The notes: generated by a model not told the origin, from the sequence alone. 64,000 nucleotides of DNA from Dendrobium chrysotoxum (GCA_019925795.1 CM034312.1:85191528-85255527), one strand, 5' to 3'. Shown: positions 1 through 10,960, numbered from the stretch's first letter. Program-made: numbers and translations.

Positions 1-673
1 GGAGGTCGAAGGGACTTTAGTTAGGCGAATGAGGTATAGGAGACTATTGTCTAGTGACAAAGGTTGGCGGGACTGTAATTGGGTGACTGAGGTCGGAGGG
101 ATCGTAGTCGAGTGACGAAGGTTAGAGGGACTGTAGACTGTAGTTGAGCGACGGAGGTCAGAGGGACCATAGTCGGAGACGGGATTGTGCTTTGAAAGAT
201 AGTGATCGACGGGCGACGGAGGTCGTAGGGACCATAATCTAATGACTAAGGTCGAGGTAACTGTTGTCGAGAGATGGAGGTTGGAAGGACCGTAATCGGG
301 CAACGGAGGTCGTAGAGACTATAATCGAGCAATGAAGATCGAAGGGAGCATAGTCAAGCAACCAAGGTCGAGGGGACCATTGTCGGGCGAAAAAGGATGG
401 AGGGATTGTTGTCGAGCAACGGAGGGGTCGTAGTTGGCGAGACGATAGTGGTCAGAGGGATCATACACAGGCAATAAAGGCCAGAGAGATTGTAATCGGG
501 CAAAAAATTCAGAAGGACCATTGTTAATTGATAACTGTGGTGGGAAAGATCATAGTTGGCGGGCGACGAAGGTCGAAGAAACAGTAATCTGGTGATTGAG
601 GTCAAGGTGATCGTTGTCGTGAGACGGGAGTCAAAGGGACCGTAGTCGATCAAAGGAGGTCGAAGGGATCATA
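1..673. repeat. Degenerate minisatellite, unit about 31 bp
   Basis: The stretch is built from imperfect head-to-tail copies of a purine-rich unit close to GGAGGTCGGAGGGAC followed by a variable CGTAGTCGAGTGAC-like half. Units vary from about 29 to 36 bases and are separated by substitutions and small indels, so the array is old. It begins before the window. The open frames on the minus strand here are a by-product of the repeat and have no recognisable product. Confidence 0.8.
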
Positions 674-1277
674 TGTCACGCCCCAGAATTTATAGTGAAA
701 GAAAAAAATTTCCATCATCAATTTATTCTATTTATTAATCAACTATTGAAATCAGATTAATATCAATATCTAGAGCTAATTAATTTCATTAAAGGAAATA
801 ACTAATATTGAAAAATATAATTCATATTTATATCACTCAATATTTACATTTTATTATTAGAGTCCAAAACAATATAAACAATAGTCACACTGGCTACAAA
901 AAAGCATAAATATAAAATTAAAATAAAAACTACACTAGCACCCCTGCATATATAGCCTCAAGCTATAGGCTCCTCACTTGAAATCATTTAAACCACCTAA
1001 TGAGCAAATAGCTAAAATTTTACAACTGAAATCAATGCAATAAGAAGAGAAATAATATGATGCAAATCATATTCATGTATAAGCTAACAATATCGATCAC
1101 TTGTATCAATCAATTATTCTATCTGTAACTTATCATTAGTTTCATTCAGTCATATCATTCGATCTTTCTGATTAGTCTATTAGTTATACAATACAATAGT
1201 ATCAGTATCTCTAATCACTAATGGTAATAGTGATCAATATCCATATTCAGTCATTTAATTTATGATATCTTATCACA

Positions 1278-1315
<38 letters not shown>

Positions 1316-1787
1316 TTCAACACAAAATATTTTACATATTTTGAACTTATTTAATATATTTAAAAATTAATAAAAAATAATAATTAGCATTATTGAATAA
1401 GTTATATTATAATTAATGAATATTGGCAATATTATCATTTTGTTGGATTCATTGAATTTTTTATATCTGATTTCTTATTTTATATGACATACTTTCAATT
1501 TTAATAAAAAAAACTTATAATATTTCATAATATTATAAATTTTCATTGGAGAATTGTTTGGAGAATTTGGACTAATCATTTTCTAGATGTTTTAAGAATA
1601 GTTTGAATATTTTTTATATGATTTAAATGCATCTTAAGAGGCTATATTAATATTTCAGTGAGTTTGAGAATAACTAAAAGGTTATTTAAGAGCTTAATTT
1701 GATATATCAACTAAAAGTTTTTCATGAGATACTTCTGATATTCATCCAATTCGATTCAACAAGTTCATTGTTAGTAACATCTTTTAC
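674..1787. other. AT-rich intergenic DNA, possible decayed transposon starting TGTCACGCCCC
   Basis: Directly after the minisatellite the sequence changes to AT-rich DNA beginning TGTCACGCCCC. Many plant LTRs and related repeats start this way, so this may be a transposon edge, but I find no matching second end, coding remnant or primer-binding site. No gene is visible. Confidence 0.3.
1274..1316. repeat. Compound (CA)n(TA)n microsatellite
   Basis: An uninterrupted run of CA dinucleotides passes directly into a run of TA dinucleotides. Confidence 0.9.
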
Positions 1788-2729
1788 TTAGGGGTTGCTT
1801 TGATTTGCTAAAAAAAATGTATGCTACAAGAATGACGAGGATTTTAAAATAGATGATAAAGAAAAACAATATAAAATTTTAATGATTTTTTTTCGCTCCA
1901 TTTATTTTTGATGAATTTTAAACTCGCACAATTTTGGCCAAATTCTTTTTTCATTGTATTGTTGCCGCCGACCTCCCGCCAACCGCCAACCACTGTCGCT
2001 AATCCCACATGCCATAACCATTGCAACCACCGTGCCACTGATCGCCATCACTGCCACTATGCGCTACAACTACCATCGTTACTATTGACGTAGACCATTA
2101 CCATCATTTTATTTACATTCATTCATTTTACCTCTAACCAAACAAAAATTAATAATTTCTTGTAGAGTAGAGTAAATACATGGGTTTTGAAAAAGTTAGG
2201 TATTTGGTTAGATGAAAGATAATTCAAAGGTAAAATAAAGTAAATGCAGTGTATTCCATTCTAATTTATTTTTGAGATAAACCTTTCTAGCCCAATTTTG
2301 AGGGAGAACCGTTTACACCGCTCTAAAGCTTGTTTGACCATCACCGACAGCCACCATCTCCATTACTACCAACCACCGTTGCCGCCCTCATCCACTACCA
2401 TTCCCAATGCCCACCGCTGCCCTCGTCCACCGCCGTAGTCGATGCCCATCACCGGCCACAGCAACCACTAGTCGCAGTCCACCGTCGGTTGCCTTCCGTA
2501 GGCCGCCAACTACCGACCGCGAACCACTGCCGGCCACCAGCCCCCACTGCTGCCACCCTCAAACGCCAGCCGTTGTTTACCTCGGGCACAATCATTTTAC
2601 ACTTTACATTGCATTCCCTTTACTTCAAACAAAACCAATAAAAAATACACTCATCCAAACAACTACAATATATTATACTGCATTCTTTTTACACTACATT
2701 CTTTTTTTAAGCAACCAAACAGCCCCTAA
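1788..2729. mobile_element. Inverted-repeat non-autonomous DNA element with CCACC-rich interior
   Basis: The left end reads TTAGGGGTTGCTTTGATTTG and the reverse complement of the right end reads TTAGGGGCTGTTTGGTTGC, each followed by an A-rich run and ATGTA. These look like degenerate terminal inverted repeats of a hAT- or PIF/Harbinger-like element. Subterminal AT-rich parts are also roughly inverted. The interior has two GC-rich blocks, about 1960-2100 and 2330-2580, made of CCA/CCG/CAC-type triplets. These blocks create proline-, histidine- and threonine-rich open frames that I take to be non-coding. No transposase is present and no clean target duplication is visible. Confidence 0.5.
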
Positions 2730-3282
2730 AGACAATCTCAACCTAGCAAAGAAAGATCTTGCGGTAGTAAAATCAGATAATAGAATCTTCTACGTGTACA
2801 AGTCTTGGCATGACTTTCTTTGTGTATCCAAATCAGTAAATTGATGTAATTTGGTTGGGTAGGATTGAAAAAACAAATCACACTGGTTTGAAATTGCAAA
2901 ATATGGATTCAATCCATGCCATTAAAATTGGATTGGATGGCTGGGATGCTCCAACATCTTTTCTATATAGTTATCTGTTTCTCAGGCTTTATCATTTTCC
3001 TTCTGATGAGATAAATGGATTCCCACATCATGAATTTATCAACATCAGCAGTCAATACACATACATTAAGGTTTTTTTCAAGGAAAGTTTACAGAGCTGA
3101 GAAAATTTTGTGAGGAATTTTAAGAGAAACTATTCTGTGCATAGATTTCTACACCATCAATGAATTTGATCATAATAAGCAATACTTTGCAGCAAAACAA
3201 TGCTCATTAGAAACTGCAGGCTTCCAATAACGTTTCTAACGTACAGCAGGGCTGCTTTTTTAATTTCTAATGAATATGTGAC
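2730..3282. other. Unassigned intergenic DNA
   Basis: AT-rich sequence between the inverted-repeat element and the MITE pair. I see no gene, repeat array or transposon end. Confidence 0.5.
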
Positions 3283-3285
3283 TTA

Positions 3286-3415
3286 GACTTCGTTTGGGAT
3301 AACTTTTTTATTGCTTTTTAAACCAACTTTCTAACATAAAATTTTCTTTTCCAGAAAATTTTTATACTATAAAGCTGTCTTATAAAACAGAGTAAAAGTT
3401 ATCCCAAACAAAGTT
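3286..3415. mobile_element. Tourist-like MITE, copy 1
   Basis: A 130-bp foldback sequence. The left end GACTTCGTTTGGGATAAC is mirrored by GTTATCCCAAACAAAGTT at the right, and TTA lies at both outer edges (3283-3285 and 3416-3418). A three-base TTA duplication is the hallmark of PIF/Harbinger-derived Tourist MITEs. The right-hand TTA is also the left-hand TTA of the next copy. Confidence 0.75.
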
Positions 3416-3418
3416 TTA

Positions 3419-3538
3419 GGCTTCATTTGAGACAGCTTTCTTACTGCTTCTTAAAGCAACTTTTTATTACCAAAATTTTAATTTTTATACTAGAAAATTC
3501 TTTTAAAAAACAGTAAGAAAGTCGTGCCAAACGAAGCC
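3419..3538. mobile_element. Tourist-like MITE, copy 2
   Basis: A 120-bp foldback sequence bounded by GGCTTC and GAAGCC, with TTA direct repeats at 3416-3418 and 3539-3541. The arms contain the family signature CTTTCTTACTG and its complement CAGTAAGAAAG. It abuts copy 1 and shares a single TTA with it, which suggests insertion into the target duplication of the earlier copy. Confidence 0.8.
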
Positions 3539-3541
3539 TTA

Positions 3542-4381
3542 ATCAAAACAAAAAGTACTTAATTAGTTAATTTGCAGTAGAATAGCACATTAGCATTTGA
3601 TGCAATAATCTATAAGAATGGGTGCGGAACAAAATTTCATAGAGCAGAGCCTAAATGGTTTGAGTTAAGACAAGCAATGATGATGATGATGTCCATAAAT
3701 AACTTGGCTAACTTATTATAACCATTGATTAATGAGTAAATAATCAAATTTATCAAATTAAAATAATATCCTTATGACTAAGAAGAAAAATGTAGCAAAT
3801 CCAGAAAAAGATTACGAAGAAAATCGTACAATATCAAAAACAAGCTAATAAATCTCGTACTCTAGCTTCTTTTAAGTAAGGCGATTATGTTTGTATTCAT
3901 TAATGTAAAGCACGTTTTCCTCCTGGATCTTTATTAAACTTAAGTCAAAAGCTAATGGATCATTTAAAGAGCCGAGGGATTAAAATGACCTTTTAATATA
4001 ATTGGAAATCATTTTGATTCTTTATAAAGAATTAAAAGATACATTTTGATCATTTTCTTTATAAATACCTAAGTGTTATTTGGGGAGAGGTTTTGTTTTA
4101 GAGAGTTATTTTTGGGTTCTCCTGAGAGCTAAGATGGATACTCTAGTTTTATGCGAGGTGAGATGTGATGGAATCACAGTGGAGTTCAAGATTTTGCCAG
4201 GATTTATTGCCAATATCTCCTAACCCGCCATCACCCGCCCTAATGGCTACCTTGCTCCTTGTAGCCGGTTCTCCCCAACAATTAAAAGGCAGGGGATGTT
4301 TCCTTGAGGCAGAAAACTCAGACTGCAGGTCTGGCTGGAAATTCCAGCATGCGGAATTGGGATTCAGACACTCCACCAGAC
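3542..4381. other. Unassigned intergenic DNA between MITEs
   Basis: Mostly AT-rich. From about 4130 a GC-richer part resumes beyond the MITE at 4385-4502, to about 4870. Short open frames here match nothing I recognise, and no splice-bounded exon could be defended. Confidence 0.4.
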
Positions 4382-4384
4382 TTA

Positions 4385-4502
4385 TGCTTTGTTTGGGACG
4401 GCTTTTTTATTGCTTCTTAAGGCAGCTTTTTAGTTAAAAATTATAATTTTTGTTCTAAAAAGCTGCTTTAAGAAGCAGTAAGAAAGCTTTCCAAACGAAG
4501 CC
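4385..4502. mobile_element. Tourist-like MITE, copy 3
   Basis: A 118-bp foldback element with TTA at 4382-4384 and 4503-4505. The arms read TGCTTTGTTTGGGACGGC and, on the right, CTTTCCAAACGAAGCC. The pairing is nearly perfect around CTTCTTAAGGCAGCTTTTTAG, making this the best preserved hairpin of the family in the window. Confidence 0.8.
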
Positions 4503-4505
4503 TTA

Positions 4506-5370
4506 GTTGAGTTGATGGGCGAGTTTGGTTGGGAACCCCCAACCTATGTTTAATTCCTCTCTCATGCGCAGCGACACCTCAAAATAATTGTGTGGCCCTG
4601 CACCTATGGGGTTGGTTGCTGGTAGGCCCACCGAGGGATTAGTTACGCCGCCATACGCCTCCTTTGCGGGTGGCAGCGGACAGGTTACTGTTGGTGGAAT
4701 TAACTATGAATGAGTTACAGCAGGCAGAATCAGGTGCAAGAAGCGATGACCGGGATTTTCAGCCTGCCTTGATGTGGATAATCCAAGATCCACCTGGCCA
4801 CCAATGGCACTTCACGATCAACGTTTCCCTCAGGTTCTTTGCCCCAAGTTTTCTTGCAATTTAGTTTTTCTTCCAGTTAAAACAGTGAACTGTCTAATTG
4901 CTTTCTCTCACAAAACTATGTAGGTGGATATATGACAGCTAAAAACGGATATAACTAAATCATGACATCCTACCTTCTGGACTCAAAAATTACCTCTCCA
5001 CAATGATTTTCGCGGGAGAGGAACACATACCGAACGCCTTAGAATCTACTGGCTGGGAGGTCAAGGTACTCAGTAAGAAAGCGGCAGGCCAAGGTGTTTC
5101 TCAGAAAAAAACAGGAAACCGCCTAGTTCTCTTTCCCATATTAATGATCCAGCATCATGTTAAAGAATATTTCCTATGGTTTCTAATAGGTTTTTTTTCT
5201 GTAGTTTTAAAATTATTTGTGTTTTCTGTTGAGTTTCAAACTATGTGGAAGTTGTGATAGTTCAATAAATCTGTCCAAAATTGTCTGTAATTTCTTGTTT
5301 GGTGTCATTCTTAGTATTATCACACCTCCATCTTAGCACTCTCATAGTTGCAAAAGCCAAATAAGCTATC
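4506..5370. other. Unassigned intergenic DNA
   Basis: GC-richer to about 4870, then AT-rich. It contains open frames of 60 to 85 codons at about 4664 and 5003 that I do not recognise. Their composition and lack of splice context give no support for coding. Confidence 0.4.
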
Positions 5371-6788
5371 AATGTCCTTTTTTTTTTTTACTCTTTACCG
5401 GGTCATGATGAGGACACTCACCCTCAAGCGGGGTTTCCTTTAGAGCATTCACTTGGGACTGTCAAAGGGACTCCCCCAAGGGGATCAACAGGCTCTACTC
5501 ATCTAAGCCTACCAAGAAGCTTGCATTGCACGGGGCGAATCGAAAATCCTTGGTCAAGCAAGCAAATCGCCACTCACCGTTATTTCAGTCACTAGCTCTC
5601 CCCCAGAGCCTTCACCTTCAAGCTCACCAAGCTTAACTGCAAGAAAGTGCTTACCTAAGAGGCCCCATATATCATTCAATAATTACTGCTCTGCCTAAAT
5701 CTCTCCATTATTGTAGTGTTCTCCTCACCTCTTCCCTCAAGACAGCCCAAAATCTTCTACATAAACCGCAAGGCACATCAGATCGCTCGTCAGACACGGG
5801 TCCTCCGCACCTCAAGACTCGATCGCAGATTCACATGAACCTACACATTGCCACCTAGCTCGCTTGAGGATAACTCGCCTAAGAGCCCGTTGACTTCTCC
5901 TACCTCCAGCCCGTCAAAAGGCAACATGTGTCTAGATTATCATGTCGTATTGCTGGGTATTCTATTTAGCTTGTCATTTTTTACTTTTTTCTCAGTGTAG
6001 AATTTACTATTGCCCTCTAAACTCCATCAATAAAGGGTAATGAGGAACAGTTTGGGAGGACCCTGAGATTTTTCTTTTATTGATAGTGGATACTAGGCTT
6101 ATTGGAGATTTGTAGCTCTTTCTCTACTCTCCCTACACTCTCCATTCCTGCAAATAGGTTCCAGCTCACCGGGTAGACATGCTAGTCAAGTCGAGTATCA
6201 TCCACAGATAAATTCAATGTCAACGGAAATTCTTATAATTAGAACTCACTTCTCACACCATTATTACAATAACACACAACAAATAAATACTCAATTTGGC
6301 TCAATGACAGAATTGAGATCTAACAAAACAACCTAAAATTAAATGAACATTGCATAAGCCCAGTGTTTAAAATCCAGGCCACAAAAAGCTTTGTTAGAGC
6401 TAGATAATGCCTGCTACAGAAGGCTCCAAGAAGGAAAATAGATGTTACAACCTAAATTTCATACCTACTGCTGCAATTGCAGATGACTCGGAGCATATGA
6501 TTTGACGCCTTCTCTGGAACAGCATTGTTTACTGCCGAATATTTCAATTAAGCAAGATTTTATTTCAGCAGCAGTTGTATTTTCTACATGAACATTGTTA
6601 GAAAAAGAACATGAGTAGCATTGTTAGTAAAAGAACAAAAGAACCTTCACGTTGCTTTGCTGAACAACAAAAGTTTAAGCGGTTAGGTTCTGTATTGGTT
6701 TTTACAGTATTTTAGAAGTTGCACTAGTATACTAATGGTAGCCAAGCAAACAAGCATGCTGCCATCATACTGATATTTGATCAGGTTA
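5371..6788. other. GC-richer repeat-like DNA, then 3' flank of the DCD gene
   Basis: About 5390-5900 is distinctly richer in G and C than its surroundings and lacks open frames. It resembles part of an LTR or other repeat but has no recognisable ends. The part next to 6789, being downstream of the minus-strand DCD gene, should include its 3' untranslated region, but I cannot place the polyadenylation site. Confidence 0.35.
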
Positions 6789-8540
6789 CTAACCAATTGG
6801 AATATAATCCAACGATCCATCTACAGATGTCCCGTGATTCTGTTCAAGTGATTCCCCTGCCGGTTCATATTTTCTAACAGCTCGCAACATTGGAACTATG
6901 CTATCAAGGAAGCTATCTACAACATTAGCCTTACTTTCATTTTTAGAGTCCAAAATCGCTTGAGCAGACAACTCCACTTCTGTTTCCTCGTTCAATTGAG
7001 CATATTTCTTCACTTCTGCTTCTGCCTTCACATCTTGATGCATCTCTTCATGCAATGAAGGTCTTACTATTCTCCTCCTCTTACTATTCATTAGTTTTAC
7101 TTCACGACCACATACATCACCATACTTACTAGAATCATCTTGAACTTCATGCTTTTGGCTCGTGTTTCTACGCCTGAAATTATAAAAGGGAATTTCAAAA
7201 CTCTCTTCAGCCACAACATCATTGCTTAGGTCACCGTCCAAGGCTGAAGTGAATCCAACATGTTCTGCTTTGGTAATGCGGTCATATTGATTGATTTTAC
7301 TCCTGTCCACTGGTTGGCCTGGTAGCTGTGTGATCTTATTCTGATTTCCACTACTATGATCGAAGAGTCCTGTTGAAGCTGTGCATCCATACTGCTCATT
7401 GCCGTCCCATTCCGTTGAATGTTTGGATACCTCCATAGGACTCCACAAATTTCTCCTTGTGGAAAGGATGTTCAAAAGCTGGTCAAGAGGTAACTCCCCA
7501 GACGGCTCATCGCTCATCGGCTCAGGAGTCTCACGATTACAAACCTTTTGATACCGGGACAAGCGAGAAAAAACACTGGTCCTATTCAAATCAGAATCTG
7601 CGTGATCAGCTTCCATCTTCTGATAAGTCTTCAGCTCATCAGAATATCCATCAGCAATATAGCCATATTTAGAAATTTCCTTACATGCACTTGGAATGCA
7701 AGAATTAAGTATTGTAGAAGGAATATATTCAGAATTCTCCAAAATAGAGTTCTGAATTTCCCTGCTGAGAAGCTTTTGTTGTGATTCTTCTACTAAAGGA
7801 CGGTAATCAGAAAATTCAAATACCTGATTTGGCTGTGCTCTCGAAAGACAATCGTGCTGCACAACTTCAGTTTGAAGACTCAAATCATTCGTAACATGCA
7901 ATGATGTGAAAGCGTCGTCTTCTTGAATAATGGCCGCTCTTGGAATAATGCTGGAGTCATTGCAAGAAAGTTCACATGCTACAGTATCCAGGCTTGAGTG
8001 ATCAGTCACACCCATCAAATATGGAGCCACCATGTTATCCAAATTGGACATATAACGCGATGAAGGTAGAGGTAAAGGTTTATATTCAATCTCTGAAATA
8101 GTTGAGGGCTGTTTTTCAATAGAGAAATGGTGCAATGAAATATGATCATAGGAAAGGCAAATTGAACACCTTTGGGAATTGAGGGTTTCGGAATGGGAGT
8201 TCTGTGGATAGGATAAAGGACACAAGTTCACTGGATTTAAACCTCTTCCAGTATTGGCGACAGTATGTTGCATGCTTGTAGAAGTAACATGTCTTGTATA
8301 CAGCATTGGGGGATCCAACGAAGCTTGAGGTAATGCAAGTTGTCTTCTAACTTCCCTCTTTCCTTCTCTGCTATACTCATCTGATTTGCACTTGAAATGT
8401 GTTCTCGTTTCAGTTAATCTAACCTCATCATCTGCAGCAGTGTTCTCAAACTTCTCAATGATTTTGTTGGGTATCCCATGTCCCTTATACTGCTTTATGT
8501 TAATCTTCCTTGAATAAAACAAGTGAATCAGCTTGATCAC
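6789..8540 (-). CDS. DCD-domain protein, last coding exon (583 codons plus stop)
   Basis: Final exon of a plant-specific protein with a DCD (Development and Cell Death) domain. A good acceptor, TTTTAAATGCAG, precedes GTGATCAAG in phase 0, and the first residues VIKLIHLFYSRKI finish the DCD fold begun in the two upstream exons. The rest (about 565 residues) is hydrophilic, rich in S, E, N and D, with basic patches such as NSKRRRIVRPSLHEE, and has no second domain or membrane segment that I recognise. It ends in DYIPIG and a stop. DCD proteins such as carrot B2 and soybean NRPs are linked to stress, hormone and cell-death responses; the biochemical role of this subfamily is not known to me. The exon is open throughout, so the gene could still be functional despite the giant intron upstream. 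Confidence 0.85.
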   Translation of the reverse strand: MIKLIHLFYSRKINIKQYKGHGIPNKIIEKFENTAADDEVRLTETRTHFKCKSDEYSREGKREVRRQLALPQASLDPPMLYTRHVTSTSMQHTVANTGRGLNPVNLCPLSYPQNSHSETLNSQRCSICLSYDHISLHHFSIEKQPSTISEIEYKPLPLPSSRYMSNLDNMVAPYLMGVTDHSSLDTVACELSCNDSSIIPRAAIIQEDDAFTSLHVTNDLSLQTEVVQHDCLSRAQPNQVFEFSDYRPLVEESQQKLLSREIQNSILENSEYIPSTILNSCIPSACKEISKYGYIADGYSDELKTYQKMEADHADSDLNRTSVFSRLSRYQKVCNRETPEPMSDEPSGELPLDQLLNILSTRRNLWSPMEVSKHSTEWDGNEQYGCTASTGLFDHSSGNQNKITQLPGQPVDRSKINQYDRITKAEHVGFTSALDGDLSNDVVAEESFEIPFYNFRRRNTSQKHEVQDDSSKYGDVCGREVKLMNSKRRRIVRPSLHEEMHQDVKAEAEVKKYAQLNEETEVELSAQAILDSKNESKANVVDSFLDSIVPMLRAVRKYEPAGESLEQNHGTSVDGSLDYIPIG

Positions 8541-8644
8541 CTGCATTTAAAAGGTAACAATGGAGCCATTGTCACTTTCACATTTGCAACTGTAGTATAA
8601 TATACACAATAAAAAAGGTTGAAAGGGATGGAGATAAAATTTAC

Positions 8645-8761
8645 CTGCTCATATGACAGACCAAAGTGGAACTTGTTCGGGCTGTAGTAATTTTCTTCAA
8701 TAGCACTACGAAATTCATCTTCACACAGAGGCTTGCACATCCAGATCCTCTTGAAAAGAAT
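8645..8761 (-). CDS. DCD-domain protein, internal exon (C-terminal half of DCD domain)
   Basis: A 117-bp exon of exactly 39 codons, phase 0 at both ends. It starts after the acceptor GCATGAAAAG, with a TTACTAAT branch-point-like motif about 30 bases upstream, and ends at CAG followed by GTAAAT. The peptide begins ILFKRIWMCKPLCEDEF and includes NYYSPNKFHFGLSYEQ, the conserved second half of the DCD domain. Joining it to the exon at 24611-24843 restores the family sequence PAQ-ILFKRIW without a frameshift. A 104-bp intron (8541-8644) separates it from the last exon. Confidence 0.85.
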
Positions 8762-8934
8762 CTTTTCATGCATACGGCAAGCTATTAGTAACCAAAAGAA
8801 AGAAAAAGAATCCGAAGAAGGCCACACATGTTACCGACATATGTGATCCCATTTTAAGTAAATTGGTCACCTAACAGAATCTTTTTAAGTGCATAAGCTG
8901 TGTGTATTCCAGCCACAGCTTCCTAACCAACAAG

Positions 8935-8939
8935 GAAAT
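8935..8939. repeat. Target-site duplication, left copy (element A)
   Basis: GAAAT directly precedes the LTR start and is repeated at 24557-24561 directly after the LTR end. Five bases is the usual size for Ty3/gypsy integration. Confidence 0.9.
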
Positions 8940-9149
8940 TGATGAGGACATCAGCCAGAAATTTTGACATGTGTATCATCGGAGGAATCATAGATCGACG
9001 GCTACGATTCAGAGCCTTTACTTTTGATGTGTTCATGTATTGCTTATTATTTTTCATCTTAGCTTTTCCTATTTTACCACTATGGATAGTGAGTTCTTGT
9101 TGTAGCCCCGAGGGCATTTGAGTCTTTCTTTTCTTTTATTATTTAGACC

Positions 9150-9160
9150 TATATATAAAG
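9150..9160 (+). promoter_or_regulatory. TATA box of element A LTR
   Basis: TATATATAAAG in an otherwise mixed-composition LTR, about 210 bases after the LTR start. Related elements have TATTTATATG (B) or TATTTATAAG (C) at the equivalent place, followed by a conserved CATTGTATGAG in A and B. Transcription should begin about 30 bases downstream, putting the LTR open frame inside the 5' leader. Confidence 0.6.
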
Positions 9161-10134
9161 GTCTTTTGCATTGTATGAGGATGATGTTGATTAATGAGAA
9201 AATTTCAGATTTCTGCCTTCTACTTTCTTGAGAGCTTGAGAGAGAGAGGTGAAGCCTAGGAGAGGCCAAACGTAATACCCAATAGCCCACCTTCGGTGAA
9301 TTCTTGGTTTTCCTTGTTTTTATCTTCTCCCTCCTCCCTCTTCCCCTCCTATACCCACCGGTTGACTTCCCCCATCCTCCCCAAACCGACGGCACCTCAT
9401 CCCTTCCCTTCCCCTCCACCCGTCGGCTTCCCACAACCAGGCTAAGCCCGCTGGAATCCGCCTCCCCCCTTCCACCCGCCGGAACTCCTCCTATTTCCTT
9501 AAGCCGCCGGCCACCTAGACCTCCCCTAACCACCGGCCCATTAACCCCACCAAGATTGAATTTCAAAATTCAAATTACTTTCAATTACCTTCCTAAAATA
9601 ACCCATTGTTATTTAGAAAAATATCCTTATTTGAATTCAATTAAATATTTGAATTTCAAATACTTTCCTACTGTTAAAATCCAATTAGGAAGCCTCCCTA
9701 AATAAATCAGATCTGAAATTAAAATTCAGATTTGATTCCAATCAATAATTAACTCCTTTGGGCCCACATACACTGAACCTAGACACATATTTTCCCTCCC
9801 CATATGGCCGGCCCCCTCTCTTTCTTATTCTCTCTCCAATTTAAGACCTAAACCCTAATTAATCTCCCCATAACTTCTCCTTAGCCGCCGCCCCCCTTCT
9901 AAGCCATATTTGGGATAAATTTTGAATTTCAATTAATCTTCTCCCTCCTTTTAGGAAATCTGAAATTTTAAAATTCAGATTTTCTAATTAATTTCCCTCC
10001 ACCTCCTTAGCCCAAAGTCCAAGAGTCTTCCACCACAACCCTAGCCGAAATCCTACCTTCCCCACATCTTCTTTTCTCCATTCCGTCAAACATCCCCAAG
10101 GAACAATCTCCCCCCACCGGCCTCCTCTCCATGT

Positions 10135-10434
10135 ATGGCCGATCCTGAAGTTGACCACGGATTTGCATATGATGAACAAGGACGAGTAGACATTCTTCTA
10201 TCTCCTTTCTTTGATCCCAATTGGGCGATAAAAGACACCGTCAAAGAATACGTCGACCGCATCCTATTCAGTTTGACAAAGGTTATCGACGAGCAACAAC
10301 CATCCGAGCAGTGGCAAATCATTGGACGACCACCGACTTCTTCCCCTCTGGCTACTTCTCCAACGAGCAATACTGTAGGCATCTCTTGTCTATTAGTGGC
10401 ATCACTAGAGTTGCTGATATTCTACCTCCGCTAA
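10135..10434 (+). CDS. LTR-encoded small protein, A type (99 aa), unknown function
   Basis: An open frame wholly inside the LTR and downstream of the predicted transcription start. Visible motifs are YDEQGRVDI, SPFFD, DTVKEYVDRI and VIDEQ, then a W-x-I-x-G and a hydrophobic C-terminus (CLLVASLELLIFYLR). Element B has an ungapped 99-codon counterpart in its LTRs (17176 and 22411), and the solo LTR C has a frameshifted one (43679). Between A and B many codons differ silently while residues are kept, for example in the VDIL and DTV codons. This suggests past selection on the protein. I know no family with this sequence; it could be a leader protein or an upstream regulatory frame of the gag transcript. 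Confidence 0.6.
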   Translation: MADPEVDHGFAYDEQGRVDILLSPFFDPNWAIKDTVKEYVDRILFSLTKVIDEQQPSEQWQIIGRPPTSSPLATSPTSNTVGISCLLVASLELLIFYLR

Positions 10435-10724
10435 GACACTACCTTCAAGAGCGAGAGTGAGGGAACTCAAGGTGAAAACATCTCATTGTTAAGCCGTGAA
10501 TTCTTGTTATTCATTGCCATTAGCTTTACTTATTTATCTTGTTGTTATTTGCAAGTATCCTTCTAATCTCGTTTGTAACCGTATGCTATTACATAACTTC
10601 TAATTGACAATTCTGAGAATCCAACTTGGTGACACATAAGGTTTACAATTGGCAAAGTTCTTTTTTCTAAATTATTATTAATTTCCAAAGCAATTCTTGA
10701 TTTCATGCATGTTTCACATCATCT

Positions 10725-10736
10725 TGGTATCAGAGC
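10725..10736 (+). other. Primer-binding site of element A (tRNA-iMet)
   Basis: TGGTATCAGAGC, complementary to the 3' end of plant initiator methionine tRNA, three bases after the LTR end. Confidence 0.92.
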
Positions 10737-10960
10737 ATGGTTCATATAGTAGCATGTGTTAGGGTTTAACTTAGAGTTTGTCCTAGCATCAGTTAGGCTT
10801 AGTTCTTGCAAAACATTTTATTTAGAAATATCATTCCCTATTGTTGTTTGCAGTCTACTACATTTTAGCATCATTTAGAATGCATTAAGTGCATTGGCAT
10901 ATAGAATTAGGTGTTGCCCTTTATACCTTAGTATCCCTAGTTATCACCTAGCATATCCCA

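Larger units (their letters stand above)
8940..10721 (+). repeat. Element A 5' LTR (1782 bp)
   Basis: It starts TGATGAGGACATC, ends TTTCACATCA, and is followed after three bases by the primer-binding site. It contains a TATA box near 9150, a CT- and CCGCCGG-rich stretch (about 9300-9560), AT-rich parts, and a 99-codon open frame (10135-10434). The start and end match the split right-hand copy, so the borders are firm. Confidence 0.93.

Noticed and set aside
1..673. CRISPR-like array
   Set aside because: Units are contiguous and variable in length, with no spacers, and the context is a plant nuclear genome.
8762..8827. Extension of the 39-codon DCD exon upstream to 8827
   Set aside because: An acceptor after AATAG would put the exon out of phase with the preceding exon. 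The acceptor after GAAAAG restores phase 0 and the family sequence.
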